DNA of 64,000 nt from positions 16,651,896-16,715,895 of the forward strand of contig OY992837.1 of the NCBI GenBank assembly GCA_963921425.1, given 5' to 3'. The position numbers and the translations under genes were made by a program. Source of the stretch: Dryas octopetala (taxonomy: Eukaryota; Streptophyta; Magnoliopsida; Rosales; Rosaceae). The notes under the pieces were generated by a model. The model saw only the letters and a list, made by a program, of their open reading frames with translations. It was not told the DNA's origin and did no database searches. Below, one piece after another: positions 9,463-19,264 of this stretch (position 1 is its first letter; the number at the start of each line of letters is the position of its first letter).

Positions 9463-9476
9463 TGGCTCTGATACCA
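9463..9476 (-). promoter_or_regulatory. EPRV primer-binding site between copies 1 and 2
   Basis: This is a second TGGTATCAGAGCCA on the minus strand, 7,253 bp from the first. It marks the junction of the two head-to-tail units and the start of the copy 1 leader. Confidence 0.85.
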
Positions 9477-10022
9477 AAACTATCCCAGGCAAAGGGGAGG
9501 GTTTTAAAATCGAAAAATTAATCTTTTTTAACTTTAAAAATTAGCAAAGTCCAGAGATATAAACTAAAAAGTATAATCAGAATAAGCTGAAATAAACAAA
9601 CATATAGAAGCACTGAAATCAAATTAAACATTCAGACTTACAGAATTGAAATGATCACTTCGGGAATGAAAGCAAATTCTCACACTTATATTAATATCAA
9701 GTCTTAACAGGAGACTTGTTTGCACTCTTACAATTTCACACTTACAGAAAACTTAAAGTTCTTCGATGCCTACAACTGAGGCTCTTGCCTCTTTAAATAA
9801 AGAGAAAGGAAAGATCCAGACCTAACAGCTGGCCCGACAAGGAATCTTATCCTCTGAAAGTAAAAGCAGAAAGATAGAGTGGGTACAACCACCCGTGAAC
9901 AAAAGTCAAAAAGTAAATAGTAAAGTTTAATTATTTTACAAAAAGCCAAACCACCGAAAGATAAGTGGGACCATCAGAGATGCTGATAAGCATCACAGGA
10001 TTTTTCTTTACTTTTAGTAAAG
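9477..10022 (-). promoter_or_regulatory. EPRV copy 2 intergenic region
   Basis: This non-coding DNA between ORF3 of copy 2 and the primer-binding site of copy 1 is the region expected to drive copy 1. The TATA-like TATTTAAAG on the minus strand is at 9791-9799, about 320 bp before the primer-binding site. Promoter function is inferred from genome position. Confidence 0.4.
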
Positions 10023-10981
10023 TTACTTGATTGGGGTGAAGACCCCGAAACAGTCATCCTCATTATCATTGTCAGAGGTGATGTCAAAAGAAGGGGCCTC
10101 AGCGTCTGACCTCTTACCAGTCCTTCTAAGGAGTTGGTTTCTCAGCTCGTTGCATTCAGCCTCAAGATGCCTCAACCTGTCTGAATCAGAGGAGGAAGAA
10201 GAGGAAGAGGAACCCAAAATGTCTCTAATCTTTTTAGATTTAAAAGAAGCTCCTTCAATGGATTTGGAGTTGAACTTGTCCCACCATTTGACACAAATCG
10301 AACGGCGAAGATTGGGGATGTAGATATCTTCGTCTTCGTTTGGAAGAGAGATAGTATAGGACCATTTAAGGATCCATGGAACACTGTAGAAATACATGAA
10401 CCATAATCCCGTTTCCCATCTAGGAACAACATCTTCATTAAAGTTTTGAAAACGGATTAGGCTGTCCATAACAGGGGCAGGAATAATGTCTGGAGAATGT
10501 CCCCAGACGGCGTACCAGGCTTTAAGCCAATTTGGAAGAGCTTTCTGACCAGTTTTTTTAAACTGGAGGAACCAAGAATGGGTAAATTCTTGATTCTGGT
10601 AAAGTAGTGAGACCTCCCAAGCTTTTATGTAATCATAATAATCAAAGCGGTTTGGGATAAGTCCCTGTTCCACATTAAAACGCTGTTTAGCGAAAAGGGA
10701 TGTTCCCCATTCATCAGGTGTGATAAAATCACAGATGATGAAATGAGAAAAGGCAATAATCCCTCTGTTTCTGAAGTGATGCTTAATTTGCACCGATCCA
10801 CAGTCTATTAAGACTGCCTCGTACCATTCACGAGTTTTATTGCCCAGTGCAGGGCTGCAATGGTTTACCAGGTACTTTTTAGCAACATCTGGCGGAGGAT
10901 TAGTTAAATCCTGATTTTCAATTATTGTAACAGATACCTCCAAGGAGGGAAAATAGGGAGTCCTTTTAGGTTCCTCAGGCT
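10023..10981 (-). pseudogene. EPRV copy 2 ORF3, start deleted
   Basis: This is colinear with ORF3 of copy 1 from its PEEPKRTPYF block to the C-terminus, with a handful of substitutions. The natural ATG, the first 35 or so residues and the candidate splice acceptor are lost in the 186-bp deletion whose junction is AGGCTGA at 10977-10983. The frame can only be opened from a TTG that belongs to the fused RNase H sequence, so I treat it as broken. Confidence 0.75.
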
Positions 10982-13900
10982 GAAAGGATAGCCTGCCATC
11001 TGGCAAAAATTTGTATAGAAGCTAAATTTTTAACATCTTTTAGTAAAACTTCCTTGGCAGCTTTGCAGTCAACACGTATTAAAAACTTTTGATTTAGCAA
11101 ATCACTTTCGAATTTGGTAACAGTTAAAACGATAGCCAAAATTTCTTTCTTAATTGTGGCATAATTCTTTTGAGCGCTATTCCAAATTCCTGAAGTAAAT
11201 CTGACTAATTCCTCTTTTTTTGAATTTAAATCCTTCTGTTTTAGGATTCCTCCGTATCCTTTTTCTGAAGCATCTGTTTCCACAATTTTAAACATTCCTG
11301 GTTTAGGAATGGATAGGCAAGGGAGTTCTTTGACATGAGCCTTTAAGGCCTTTACGGCTTGGGTATGTTTTTTATCCCAAGGAGGAGGGTTCTTTTTTAA
11401 CCTCTCGTATAATGGCTTGCTTATTTTAGCAAGATCATGGTAGAAGTCTGAGACATAATTAAGACTTCCCAAAAACCTCTGTAATTGCGTTTTGTCTTTT
11501 AATTCATCTGGGAATTTGTCTGCAAACGCAATAGCTCTATCAATAGGAACAATTGTTCCTTGATCAATGTTGTGTCCAAGGAACCTTATTTTAGTCTGGA
11601 ATAAGACTATCTTCTTGCTTGAGACCACCAACCCTGCATTTTTCACTACCTTAAGAAAGATGTTAACATGTTTAAAATGTTCTTCCAGTGAGGAAGAATA
11701 AATTAAAACATCATCAATATAAGTAATAGTGAAAGAGGAATAAGGATTGAAAATATCATTTATGATATTTTGAAATTCTGACGGTGCATTCTTGAGTCCG
11801 AATGGCATAACATTCCATTCGTAATGCCCGAAAGGTACAGTAAAAGCTGTTTTATACCGTTCTTCTTCTTTGATCTGGACTTGCCAAAATCCAGATTTCA
11901 TATCAAATTTTGAGAATATCACAGCTTCATGTAACCTGTTTAGCAAATCCCTTTTGTTCGGGATAGGATACCTTATCCATCTTAAGGCTTTATTTAAAGC
12001 TTTATAATTAATTACTAACCTTGGAACACCGCGTTCAATCTCTGCTGCTTTTTCAACATAGAAGGCCGGACAGCTCCACGGGGATTTGCTTTTTCGGATT
12101 AATCTCTTTTTTAAGAGGTCCTCGATTTCTTTTTCACATAGCTCCAAATGGGCTTTATTCATTTGGATGGGCCTTGCCTTGGTAGGTATCATAGACTCTT
12201 TAAAGTCAGGTTCATAAGGAAGACTAACAATGTGTCTTTCCCTGTTCCAAAAGGCTGTGGGAAGATCAGAGCAAACTTCCATTGTAATAAGACCTTTTAG
12301 ATCTTGCACCCTTTTCTCAACCTTTGGATCTTGCAACATTTGCATAATCCTTTTGTTTTTAATTTCCCCTTTTAATGACATGATGAACTTTTCTTTCCCT
12401 TTAATAAGGTTATTTAGGGAATTTACTTGCTGAACCAAGGGTTCTATCATGAAAGGGAAACTTACCTTAATACCCTGTATCTTACCTTTAATCCCTGTCT
12501 GATCTACAGAGATAGGTCCTGACTGGTAGAGAGTGCTAAGGAAGGGTGTGCCCAGTATGCAAGCCTGGTTCAGATCTTTAACCAGGATAAATGGTGTGTC
12601 AAGACAAACACCATTATTACAGACTGCTGAGTGTGGTAGCTTGTATTTGATGTTCATCTTCTTTCCATTGGCTACCCTTAGCTCTTGGCTAGTCTTGCTA
12701 AAGAATCTCGATGGAACCAGTCCTTCTCTTAGACAATTTGAGTCAGCTCCTGAATCTAAGAGGGCAACAGTGAGAAAATAAAAGGTTTTTTCATTAACAT
12801 TTGCTATTATTGTTACCTCCGTATACCATTTCTGATATATAATCTTCTCAATACTTTGTATATGTTGGACTAAGTCTTGATTTTCTCCTTGTTGACCAAG
12901 TCCTTCTTCAGGGAAGTATTGATTGAATTCTTCTTCATTTACTTGGTGGGTCTCTAAGACCTCCATCCTTGTTTTAAGGAGTTTGACTTCTTCTTTGAGC
13001 TGGTTGACCTCAGTTTTTAGGTCAGCAATTGTTACCTCCTTTTGTTGTGGTCCCTTAATTATATTAAGGACCTCTTGAAATGAATAGGGTTCATAAGATT
13101 TTTTAATCTTATCTTGTTCCCTTTTCTCTTCTTGTTCAGGTTCCCTTTTTAAGGTCTCCAAGTATCCTTCCAAAGCTTGTCTTTTCTCGCCGGGATTTTC
13201 TATCCTGTCAATAAGGTCTAACAAAAAACCATCTTGTTTAGTGATAACATTAATGGTTTTACAATTACAGTTATCCTGGCTAGAATCAGATTCTTCAGAG
13301 TCACTAAGGCCTGCAATCTCATTATCAGAATAATCAGAGTTAAAAGTTAAATGCTTAATTTGATCTTTAAGCTCATCACTTATATCTAAGGAATTTATTT
13401 TTTCCTCCATTTTGCATTGACTCTTGTAGTGACCTACTTTTCCACATTTGAAACAAACAGGGGCTTTACCTGAGGTTTTACCTGGATATCTTTTCTTGGT
13501 AGGCCCTCTTTTGCCCTGGAATGGGCTTTGGAACGGTTGGCTTTGGAACGGTTGGCTTTGGAACGGTTTTGGCCTTCTAGCCTGCTTGTACCTATTAGGT
13601 GTAAACTTGGGTTTTGACTTCCTTTTCTGTGATGGGCCTTTTTCAGTGGTTAGCCCAAACTGTTCACAGAAATCACCCATTTCTTTTCCTTTAAGGAATT
13701 TCTCCTTTTCAAGCTGCTTTTTTAGCTTCATGTCTATACATATGGCTATACCTTCAGTACAAATTTCACTGTGGAGTTCTCCATATGTACAATTTCTGAA
13801 GGGGATAGTTCCACCATATTTGGCTTTTAGCCTTTGCCTAACCTTCTCTCCGAAGAGTGGTGGTAATCCGGAAAGAAATTTTTCTTTCCAGAAATCGGAA

Positions 13901-14697
13901 TGACAGTCATCTCTAGTAAAGACTCTTGCCATAAAAACGTCTTTATACCACCTGTATTCAGTAAGGCTTGCACATTTTAAGTTCATAAGAACTTCTCTAG
14001 ATTTATCAGCCATTAACCTCCCTGTTCCTGCAAAATGGAGAGTTAATGTATAGACCAGTGTATTAACAGCATCTCCTTCTGCTGTTTGGGTCATGGTTTG
14101 GCCTTCAATCTTGACAACTGGTTTAGTTGCACATAAGATTGCTTGTTTGTCTGCTTCTGGTAAGAAATCCCACCAACCTCTTAGCTGGCCTGCAAAACCT
14201 GCAATAATTGCTCCTGCAATTTGCTTTTCTGAATTATTAGAAGAGGCTCTATAAGCAGTGGCTAACATCATCATATGCTTAAAAGTATCAAGGATTTGGT
14301 ATTCAGTCTTACCATCAATATTCCATTCAACAATGGAATTTCCATCATACCTTGCAGAGTCATTGTACCAGTTTTCTTCATACTGCATATCTACCGGTGT
14401 GGGCCTATGGTAGTAATTCCTTGTAGGGGCAAACTGGGGTTTTCCTTGAAAACCATAACTGGACCTTGAATTATAGGTAAGTCTATTAATATCTAAGGAA
14501 GGAACAGGATTTTTATCCTGTTCATTGCCAGAATCCAAGAAGGCTTCTTGCACCTCATCCATCTCTGAATCAGATCCAGATTTGGATAAGACATTTATCG
14601 TTTGTTTTTCTTTTGTTTTCACTTGTAGGTTGTTTAACCTATTTGTGATTTCTTCAACTAGTTCTGACTGGTTTCCTTTTGAAAGTTTGAATTCTCC
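10975..14697 (-). CDS. EPRV copy 2 polyprotein, RNase H truncated
   Basis: This has the same domain order as copy 1: coat region, CCHC knuckle, DSGAD protease, YIDD reverse transcriptase and RNase H. It is nearly identical in sequence and open from 14697. It stops 57 residues earlier than copy 1, just after ARWQAILSA, because the 186-bp deletion brings a TGA into frame. The C-terminal part of RNase H is therefore missing. Other changes, such as Lys to Ile near the end, are isolated substitutions. Confidence 0.8.
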   Translation of the reverse strand, partial: GEFKLSKGNQSELVEEITNRLNNLQVKTKEKQTINVLSKSGSDSEMDEVQEAFLDSGNEQDKNPVPSLDINRLTYNSRSSYGFQGKPQFAPTRNYYHRPTPVDMQYEENWYNDSARYDGNSIVEWNIDGKTEYQILDTFKHMMMLATAYRASSNNSEKQIAGAIIAGFAGQLRGWWDFLPEADKQAILCATKPVVKIEGQTMTQTAEGDAVNTLVYTLTLHFAGTGRLMADKSREVLMNLKCASLTEYRWYKDVFMARVFTRDDCHSDFWKEKFLSGLPPLFGEKVRQRLKAKYGGTIPFRNCTYGELHSEICTEGIAICIDMKLKKQLEKEKFLKGKEMGDFCEQFGLTTEKGPSQKRKSKPKFTPNRYKQARRPKPFQSQPFQSQPFQSPFQGKRGPTKKRYPGKTSGKAPVCFKCGKVGHYKSQCKMEEKINSLDISDELKDQIKHLTFNSDYSDNEIAGLSDSEESDSSQDNCNCKTINVITKQDGFLLDLIDRIENPGEKRQALEGYLETLKREPEQEEKREQDKIKKSYEPYSFQEVLNIIKGPQQKEVTIADLKTEVNQLKEEVKLLKTRMEVLETHQVNEEEFNQYFPEEGLGQQGENQDLVQHIQSIEKIIYQKWYTEVTIIANVNEKTFYFLTVALLDSGADSNCLREGLVPSRFFSKTSQELRVANGKKMNIKYKLPHSAVCNNGVCLDTPFILVKDLNQACILGTPFLSTLYQSGPISVDQTGIKGKIQGIKVSFPFMIEPLVQQVNSLNNLIKGKEKFIMSLKGEIKNKRIMQMLQDPKVEKRVQDLKGLITMEVCSDLPTAFWNRERHIVSLPYEPDFKESMIPTKARPIQMNKAHLELCEKEIEDLLKKRLIRKSKSPWSCPAFYVEKAAEIERGVPRLVINYKALNKALRWIRYPIPNKRDLLNRLHEAVIFSKFDMKSGFWQVQIKEEERYKTAFTVPFGHYEWNVMPFGLKNAPSEFQNIINDIFNPYSSFTITYIDDVLIYSSSLEEHFKHVNIFLKVVKNAGLVVSSKKIVLFQTKIRFLGHNIDQGTIVPIDRAIAFADKFPDELKDKTQLQRFLGSLNYVSDFYHDLAKISKPLYERLKKNPPPWDKKHTQAVKALKAHVKELPCLSIPKPGMFKIVETDASEKGYGGILKQKDLNSKKEELVRFTSGIWNSAQKNYATIKKEILAIVLTVTKFESDLLNQKFLIRVDCKAAKEVLLKDVKNLASIQIFARWQAILSA

Positions 14698-16375
14698 TCA
14701 ATCTGGTGGTGGTTTAAAGATAGATTTATCTGTTTCAAAAGCCACCTTAGACTTTAAGTCTTCCTTTTTAGGAGCTAGTTCATTTAAACTATCCTCAATT
14801 CTACTGGTTTGTTCTCCTAAGGTTTGTATAAACAAATTGGTATAATTGCTCTGTTGTACTAGGGCATCAATATGTTTATAACAAACCCTGGACTCATCAT
14901 CTACCCCAGAAAGTGACGATGCTTTAACTGGTGTAGCTAGACTTCCAGAAACAATTATAGGAATATTGGGAGGATGTACTGACCTTACTTTGTCTCCTTC
15001 TTTGGTAGCCCACTCTTTAATGGAACTTGTGATAGTGTTGATTGAAGCTTTTAACTTTTCACTACCATGATTTTGGATCTTATGATAGAACCAATCCCAA
15101 AAGGGAACTTCTCTTTTGGTAGTTTCCATGTAGGAAGTCCATTCTGCATGGAAAGAGATTCTTTGCATGTTGTCAAAGTTCTCGTGAAACCAAGCTCTTT
15201 TAAGCCTATGCTTTGGGCTCATAAACTCTGCTTTTAGAGTTTTGAGATCATACTGGAAATGGGATGGGCCTCCACCTTCTAAAACATTAATTTGTGGCCC
15301 AGTATAAATTGGCCCCTGCACATCAGAAAAGGTTGGCCCAACTGGGTCATCCTCTGCATTAGATTTTTCAAAATCAGTATAAATAGGCTTACTGATTAAT
15401 CCTTCTCTCTCTGTTCCAACCATCAATGGTTCATCTATGGTTCTGGATGAGACAGATCTTGGCAAGGTTACTGGTCGGCTTGGCGGGTTTTCTGGATAAG
15501 AAAACCTCGAGTTTGTGGAAGTTCCAAGACGCGTAGATCTTAGATTGGAGAATCTAATTTCTACCTCGCCATCATCATGTTCCACGATCTGGTCAATTTC
15601 CTGATTCTGGAGAGGCCTTTGAGGTGCCTCTTGAGCTACTGTCCATTCGAGAGGGAGATTGACTTGGTTCCAGTTAATTGTCCTTGGGACCGCCACATTA
15701 GATCTTTTTAGATCTGCTTGAAATATAATTGTTTTTCCTTCCTCATGCAAATTCTTTGCTCCTGGGCATAAGGTAGTCATTGCTTCATAATAGATCCTGT
15801 AAACAATGGCCATGTTCTCAGATCCTGGAATCATATCAAATCCATGGGACTTGATGTTTAGAGTTAAAGCTTTCAGGATTCCTTTGTCAGTTAAGGATAC
15901 AGAGAAATTAGGAAAACAATTAAAAATATAGGGCCTTCACTTAGAGAGGATTCAACTACTCCAAGTAGAGAATCAGAGAACTTGTTATGCCTTTGATCCC
16001 TTACACAGACCAAGACAGAGGTATTTAAACATGTTCTTACCAAAGGTTTTACCGCAACTTGGACTACACCTATGTGTAGGTATTTGAATTTTTTAGAAAT
16101 ATGCTGATTTAGCATACTTGGAGTGAACAACTGGAAGTTGTCCCTGAGCATTGGAGATGGGCACTGTCCTTTCTGTTGTTTTGATAACATAATCTGTTCT
16201 CCAGTCGAATGTGCCTTTTCTGTATATCTCCTTGGTAGGAAAGGCTGGTATGGGACCAGTTCTGGAGCTGCTTTTCATAGTCAGCAAAGACTATTTCTTC
16301 GGTATTGTTCAGCTTCATCTTCCCTGAGGAACTAGCTTCGGAGGATCTGGACAGACTTCTAAAGAGATTGGCCAT
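14698..16375 (-). pseudogene. EPRV copy 2 movement protein, frameshifted
   Basis: The ATG at 16375 matches copy 1, but the frame is broken by three one-base differences. There is an extra G in the run at 16254-16257, an extra C at 16142-16144 and a missing A at about 15920-15925. All three fall in homopolymer runs within 460 bp of the assembly gap, so consensus error is possible. From 15834 down to the stop at 14698 the frame matches copy 1 and ends at the same TGA. Confidence 0.75.
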
Positions 16376-16455
16376 AGAAGCGATTAGAAAATAAAAGTGT
16401 TTGATTTCTGAACCTGAGTTACTCCCTGGGACTTACCAACGGCTAAACCTGCCTT

Positions 16456-16655
16456 NNNNNNNNNNNNNNNNNNNNNNNNNNNNNNNNNNNNNNNNNNNNN
16501 NNNNNNNNNNNNNNNNNNNNNNNNNNNNNNNNNNNNNNNNNNNNNNNNNNNNNNNNNNNNNNNNNNNNNNNNNNNNNNNNNNNNNNNNNNNNNNNNNNNN
16601 NNNNNNNNNNNNNNNNNNNNNNNNNNNNNNNNNNNNNNNNNNNNNNNNNNNNNNN
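16456..16655. other. Assembly gap (200 N)
   Basis: A run of exactly 200 N. The left side is EPRV leader and the right side is copia RNase H, so the true junction, any further EPRV copies and the rest of the copia element are unseen. Confidence 0.99.
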
Positions 16656-17124
16656 GCACAAGGCGCGTTCTCAAACTGGTTACGTCTTTACCATTGGGAA
16701 TACAGCAATATCTTGGAGGTCAATGAAACAGACCCTTGTTGCTACCTCTTCGAATCATGCTGAGATTATAGCCCTTTACGAAGCAGTTCGTGAATGTATA
16801 TGGCTGAGAGCCGTTTCCAAACATGTTCGAAGTACGTGTGGGCTGAATTCCACCACTGATGAACCAACGATTATCTATGAGGATAATGCCGCTTGCATCG
16901 AGCAGATGAAGACGTGTTTCATCAAAGGAGACAACACCAAGCATATTGCACCGAAGTTCTTCTTCAATCAACAGCAACAATAGCATCAGATGATTGAAGT
17001 CAAGCAGATCCGATCTCAAGACAACCATGCAGACCTCTTTACCAAGTCACTACCAAAGTCCACGTTCTTGATGCATGTTCGAGGTATTGGTTTGCGTAGA
17101 TTGGCTGATTTACCTAGTAGGTAA
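16656..17124 (+). pseudogene. copia RNase H C-terminal fragment
   Basis: The ISWRSMKQTLVATSSNHAE block and IYEDNAACIEQMK block are the C-terminal RNase H of copia pol. The first bases after the gap are in a different frame from the rest, so a frameshift lies at about 16690. A TAG interrupts the frame at 16981-16983, after the QQQQ. The end at TAA 17122-17124 corresponds to the pol end of the longer copy. Confidence 0.75.
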
Positions 17125-17631
17125 TCTTCAGGGGGAGTCGACATCAGGGGGAGTATCCCGAAGCATACTCACTTGACCATCGTGTACTCTTTTGTCCTTC
17201 GTCCAGGGTTATTTTGTCCCACTGGGTTTTGTTACCTGGCAAGGTTTTAATGAGGCACATCTTAGCATGGTCACCCTACTCATACTACATCCTGAAGATG
17301 TGTTGATCTGATATATATGCATTTGCTCATCTTTTCCCTTCGACCACGGGTTTTTCCCATTGGGTTTACCGGGCAAGGTTTTGGTGTAGCAACTCTAATG
17401 CATCTCGCTCCCATAGACATACTATCTGCTCATGATCCAGAAGATATGACTTCACCTACTTTCGAGGTCCTGATGCGACTACTCCACACTCACGCGCGTT
17501 GCACTCTTTTTCCTTCGACCAGGGTTGTTTTTGTTCCCACAGGGTTTTTATTACTTGGCAAGGTTTTAACGAGGCAACTTAGAAGCGCATAGCAGAGACA
17601 ACACTAATGACATGGAATATCCAAGGGGGAG

Positions 17632-17818
17632 TGTTGTAAATATATTGTTATATGTGGCTATTCCTGTAATTAGTTGTAGGGGCATACTAGTAAATATACA
17701 AATCCTAGTAAACCCTACTTCTATATAAGGATATTTATAACATGAATGAAATAGACTGATCATATTCTCTCTGCCTCCTCTCTTCCACAAACCCTAATTT
17801 TCACATACTTTTACAACA
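17632..17818 (+). repeat. copia 3' LTR (solo end)
   Basis: A 187-bp LTR starting TGTTGTAAATA and ending TTTTACAACA. It is the same family as the 190-bp LTRs at 23187 and 30090 but more diverged. A polypurine tract lies immediately upstream. Confidence 0.85.
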
Positions 17819-19264
17819 AATGAAAATTAAATTTGGAGATCGAGTTTTGGCTTTTCATCTATCTTGTGAGTTGTGACTTTGGTTTTGGATGACCTTTGGC
17901 TTTTTGTTTTCCTACCATATATAGTAAATACCTCTCATTTCATACTCTTCCTGCACCAACTTAATTCTTTCACTCTAAAGCCACTCTCAAATTTCTTATG
18001 TTTTTTCCTGGCCAAAGATCGATGTGCAGAATATAGAGAATTTAACTTAAGTAAGTGTTGGACTAAAAAGGGCTAAGACTCAAAAACTTTTGAGAGGAGT
18101 CTTCTTTATAAAAAAAACAAAATGAAACTAACAATGAGATTTCCCATGTGCATAGTGTGTGATATATAGTAAATGCTAGAAAATCAGGTTTATAGAGAAA
18201 ACACTATTTTTGTTTGATATGTCCCTCAAGTCACATAACAGTAAGCTTGTCTTCCAACTTTACATTTTATTATTTGTAACATGTCTTTGTTAACTTATTT
18301 GTTGATTAAACAAATAAGCTTACTTGACAATGGCATGCATGACATGGATGGCTGACATGGCATATAGTCCTCAATTAATTGGCATAGGATCTAGTTAATA
18401 TTAAATTTGAAGCTTTTCCTCTGCTTTTTCTTCTATCTTATTGTCTCAATAGCTTCAGGATTGATAAAGCAATTTAATTATATGGTAATTAAGCAGCAGT
18501 CACTATCATAACCTTACTTGGCTGAGAGAGTAGTAGATCTGCAAACTGGTTTCTTTGCCTTCAGACAAGTACCAATCACCTCTAATCAACATTGAAGTTG
18601 CAAACAAAGTTTGGGAAGGTAGTTGGCATCAGTTTACAAGTTCATCTACAATACTTACATTTTAATATGGACCATGAAATCTATATGTGAAATACCTGTA
18701 TTGAATAAATTTCCACCGAAGGGCATGTTAATGAGTTCAGTCGTATTTGAATGAAGTAGACATGATTTCTTGTCCACAGCACCAAACCTTTTTAAACTGC
18801 AAATGGATGTTGAATTGAGTAAATCAATTACTGTTGGTCTATGGAGCATGGAAAAATCAATATCCTTCCACATCTTTTGATTGTTAAGCTTGACATTTGT
18901 TACTTGAATTGAATATTCAAAGCACTAGTGTGAAATATTTTGTTGACTAGTTTGTTGACACTAGCAGCAGTACTTAAAAATCAAGGGATGTGGCTGAGGA
19001 AATATATACTTGAAATTAAATGACTAAAGAAGAAAGGAGAAAATATATTAGCCTGAGGAATTAACTGAAAGAACATAAAGAAAGTGTACTAGAAATCAAC
19101 TTGACATAGATCACAACCATAAGATAAGCTAATTAATCAAAAAAAACATAAAGGAAACAAAAGCACTCAAAAATAAAATTTGTTCTTCAAGCAAAAACAT
19201 AAGCCATCCACGCACAAACCAAAAACAAAATGCATTCTGTAACGCCACAGATATTTAACACAAG
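17819..19264. other. Intergenic, AT-rich, no gene seen
   Basis: Between the copia LTR and the stop of the DRP4C-like gene I see no supported ORF, RNA gene or repeat boundary. The part nearest 19264 must hold the 3' UTR of that gene on the minus strand. Confidence 0.6.

Larger units (their letters stand above)
2210..9476 (-). mobile_element. Endogenous pararetrovirus copy 1, full-length unit (caulimovirid, florendovirus-like)
   Basis: From primer-binding site to primer-binding site the unit is 7,253 bp (2224-9476). On the minus strand the order is leader, movement protein, coat/zinc finger/protease/reverse transcriptase/RNase H, then a third ORF of unknown function, then an intergenic region. 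There is no integrase and no LTR, and successive units are joined head to tail, as expected of integrated Caulimoviridae rather than retrotransposons. The size and the presence of an extra 3' ORF resemble the florendoviruses described from angiosperm genomes; petuvirus-like is the alternative. Apart from one in-frame TGA between the first two coding blocks, the reading frames are open. Whether any copy is expressed cannot be told from the sequence. Confidence 0.85.
9477..16455 (-). mobile_element. Endogenous pararetrovirus copy 2, damaged and gap-truncated
   Basis: This tandem copy of the same virus is almost identical to copy 1 over the polyprotein region. Three things differ. A 186-bp deletion removes the RNase H end and the ORF3 start. 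Three single-base indels break the movement-protein frame. The leader is cut by the 200-N gap at 16456, before the expected primer-binding site. It keeps the same in-frame TGA between movement and coat regions (14698-14700). Confidence 0.85.
16656..17818 (+). mobile_element. Ty1/copia element, 3' fragment
   Basis: This is the end of a copia element of the same family as 23187-30279: RNase H, 3' non-coding repeats, polypurine tract (AAGGGGGAG before 17632) and one LTR (17632-17818). Everything upstream is lost in the gap. It differs from the full copy at scattered positions, so it is an independent insertion or an older duplicate. Confidence 0.85.
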
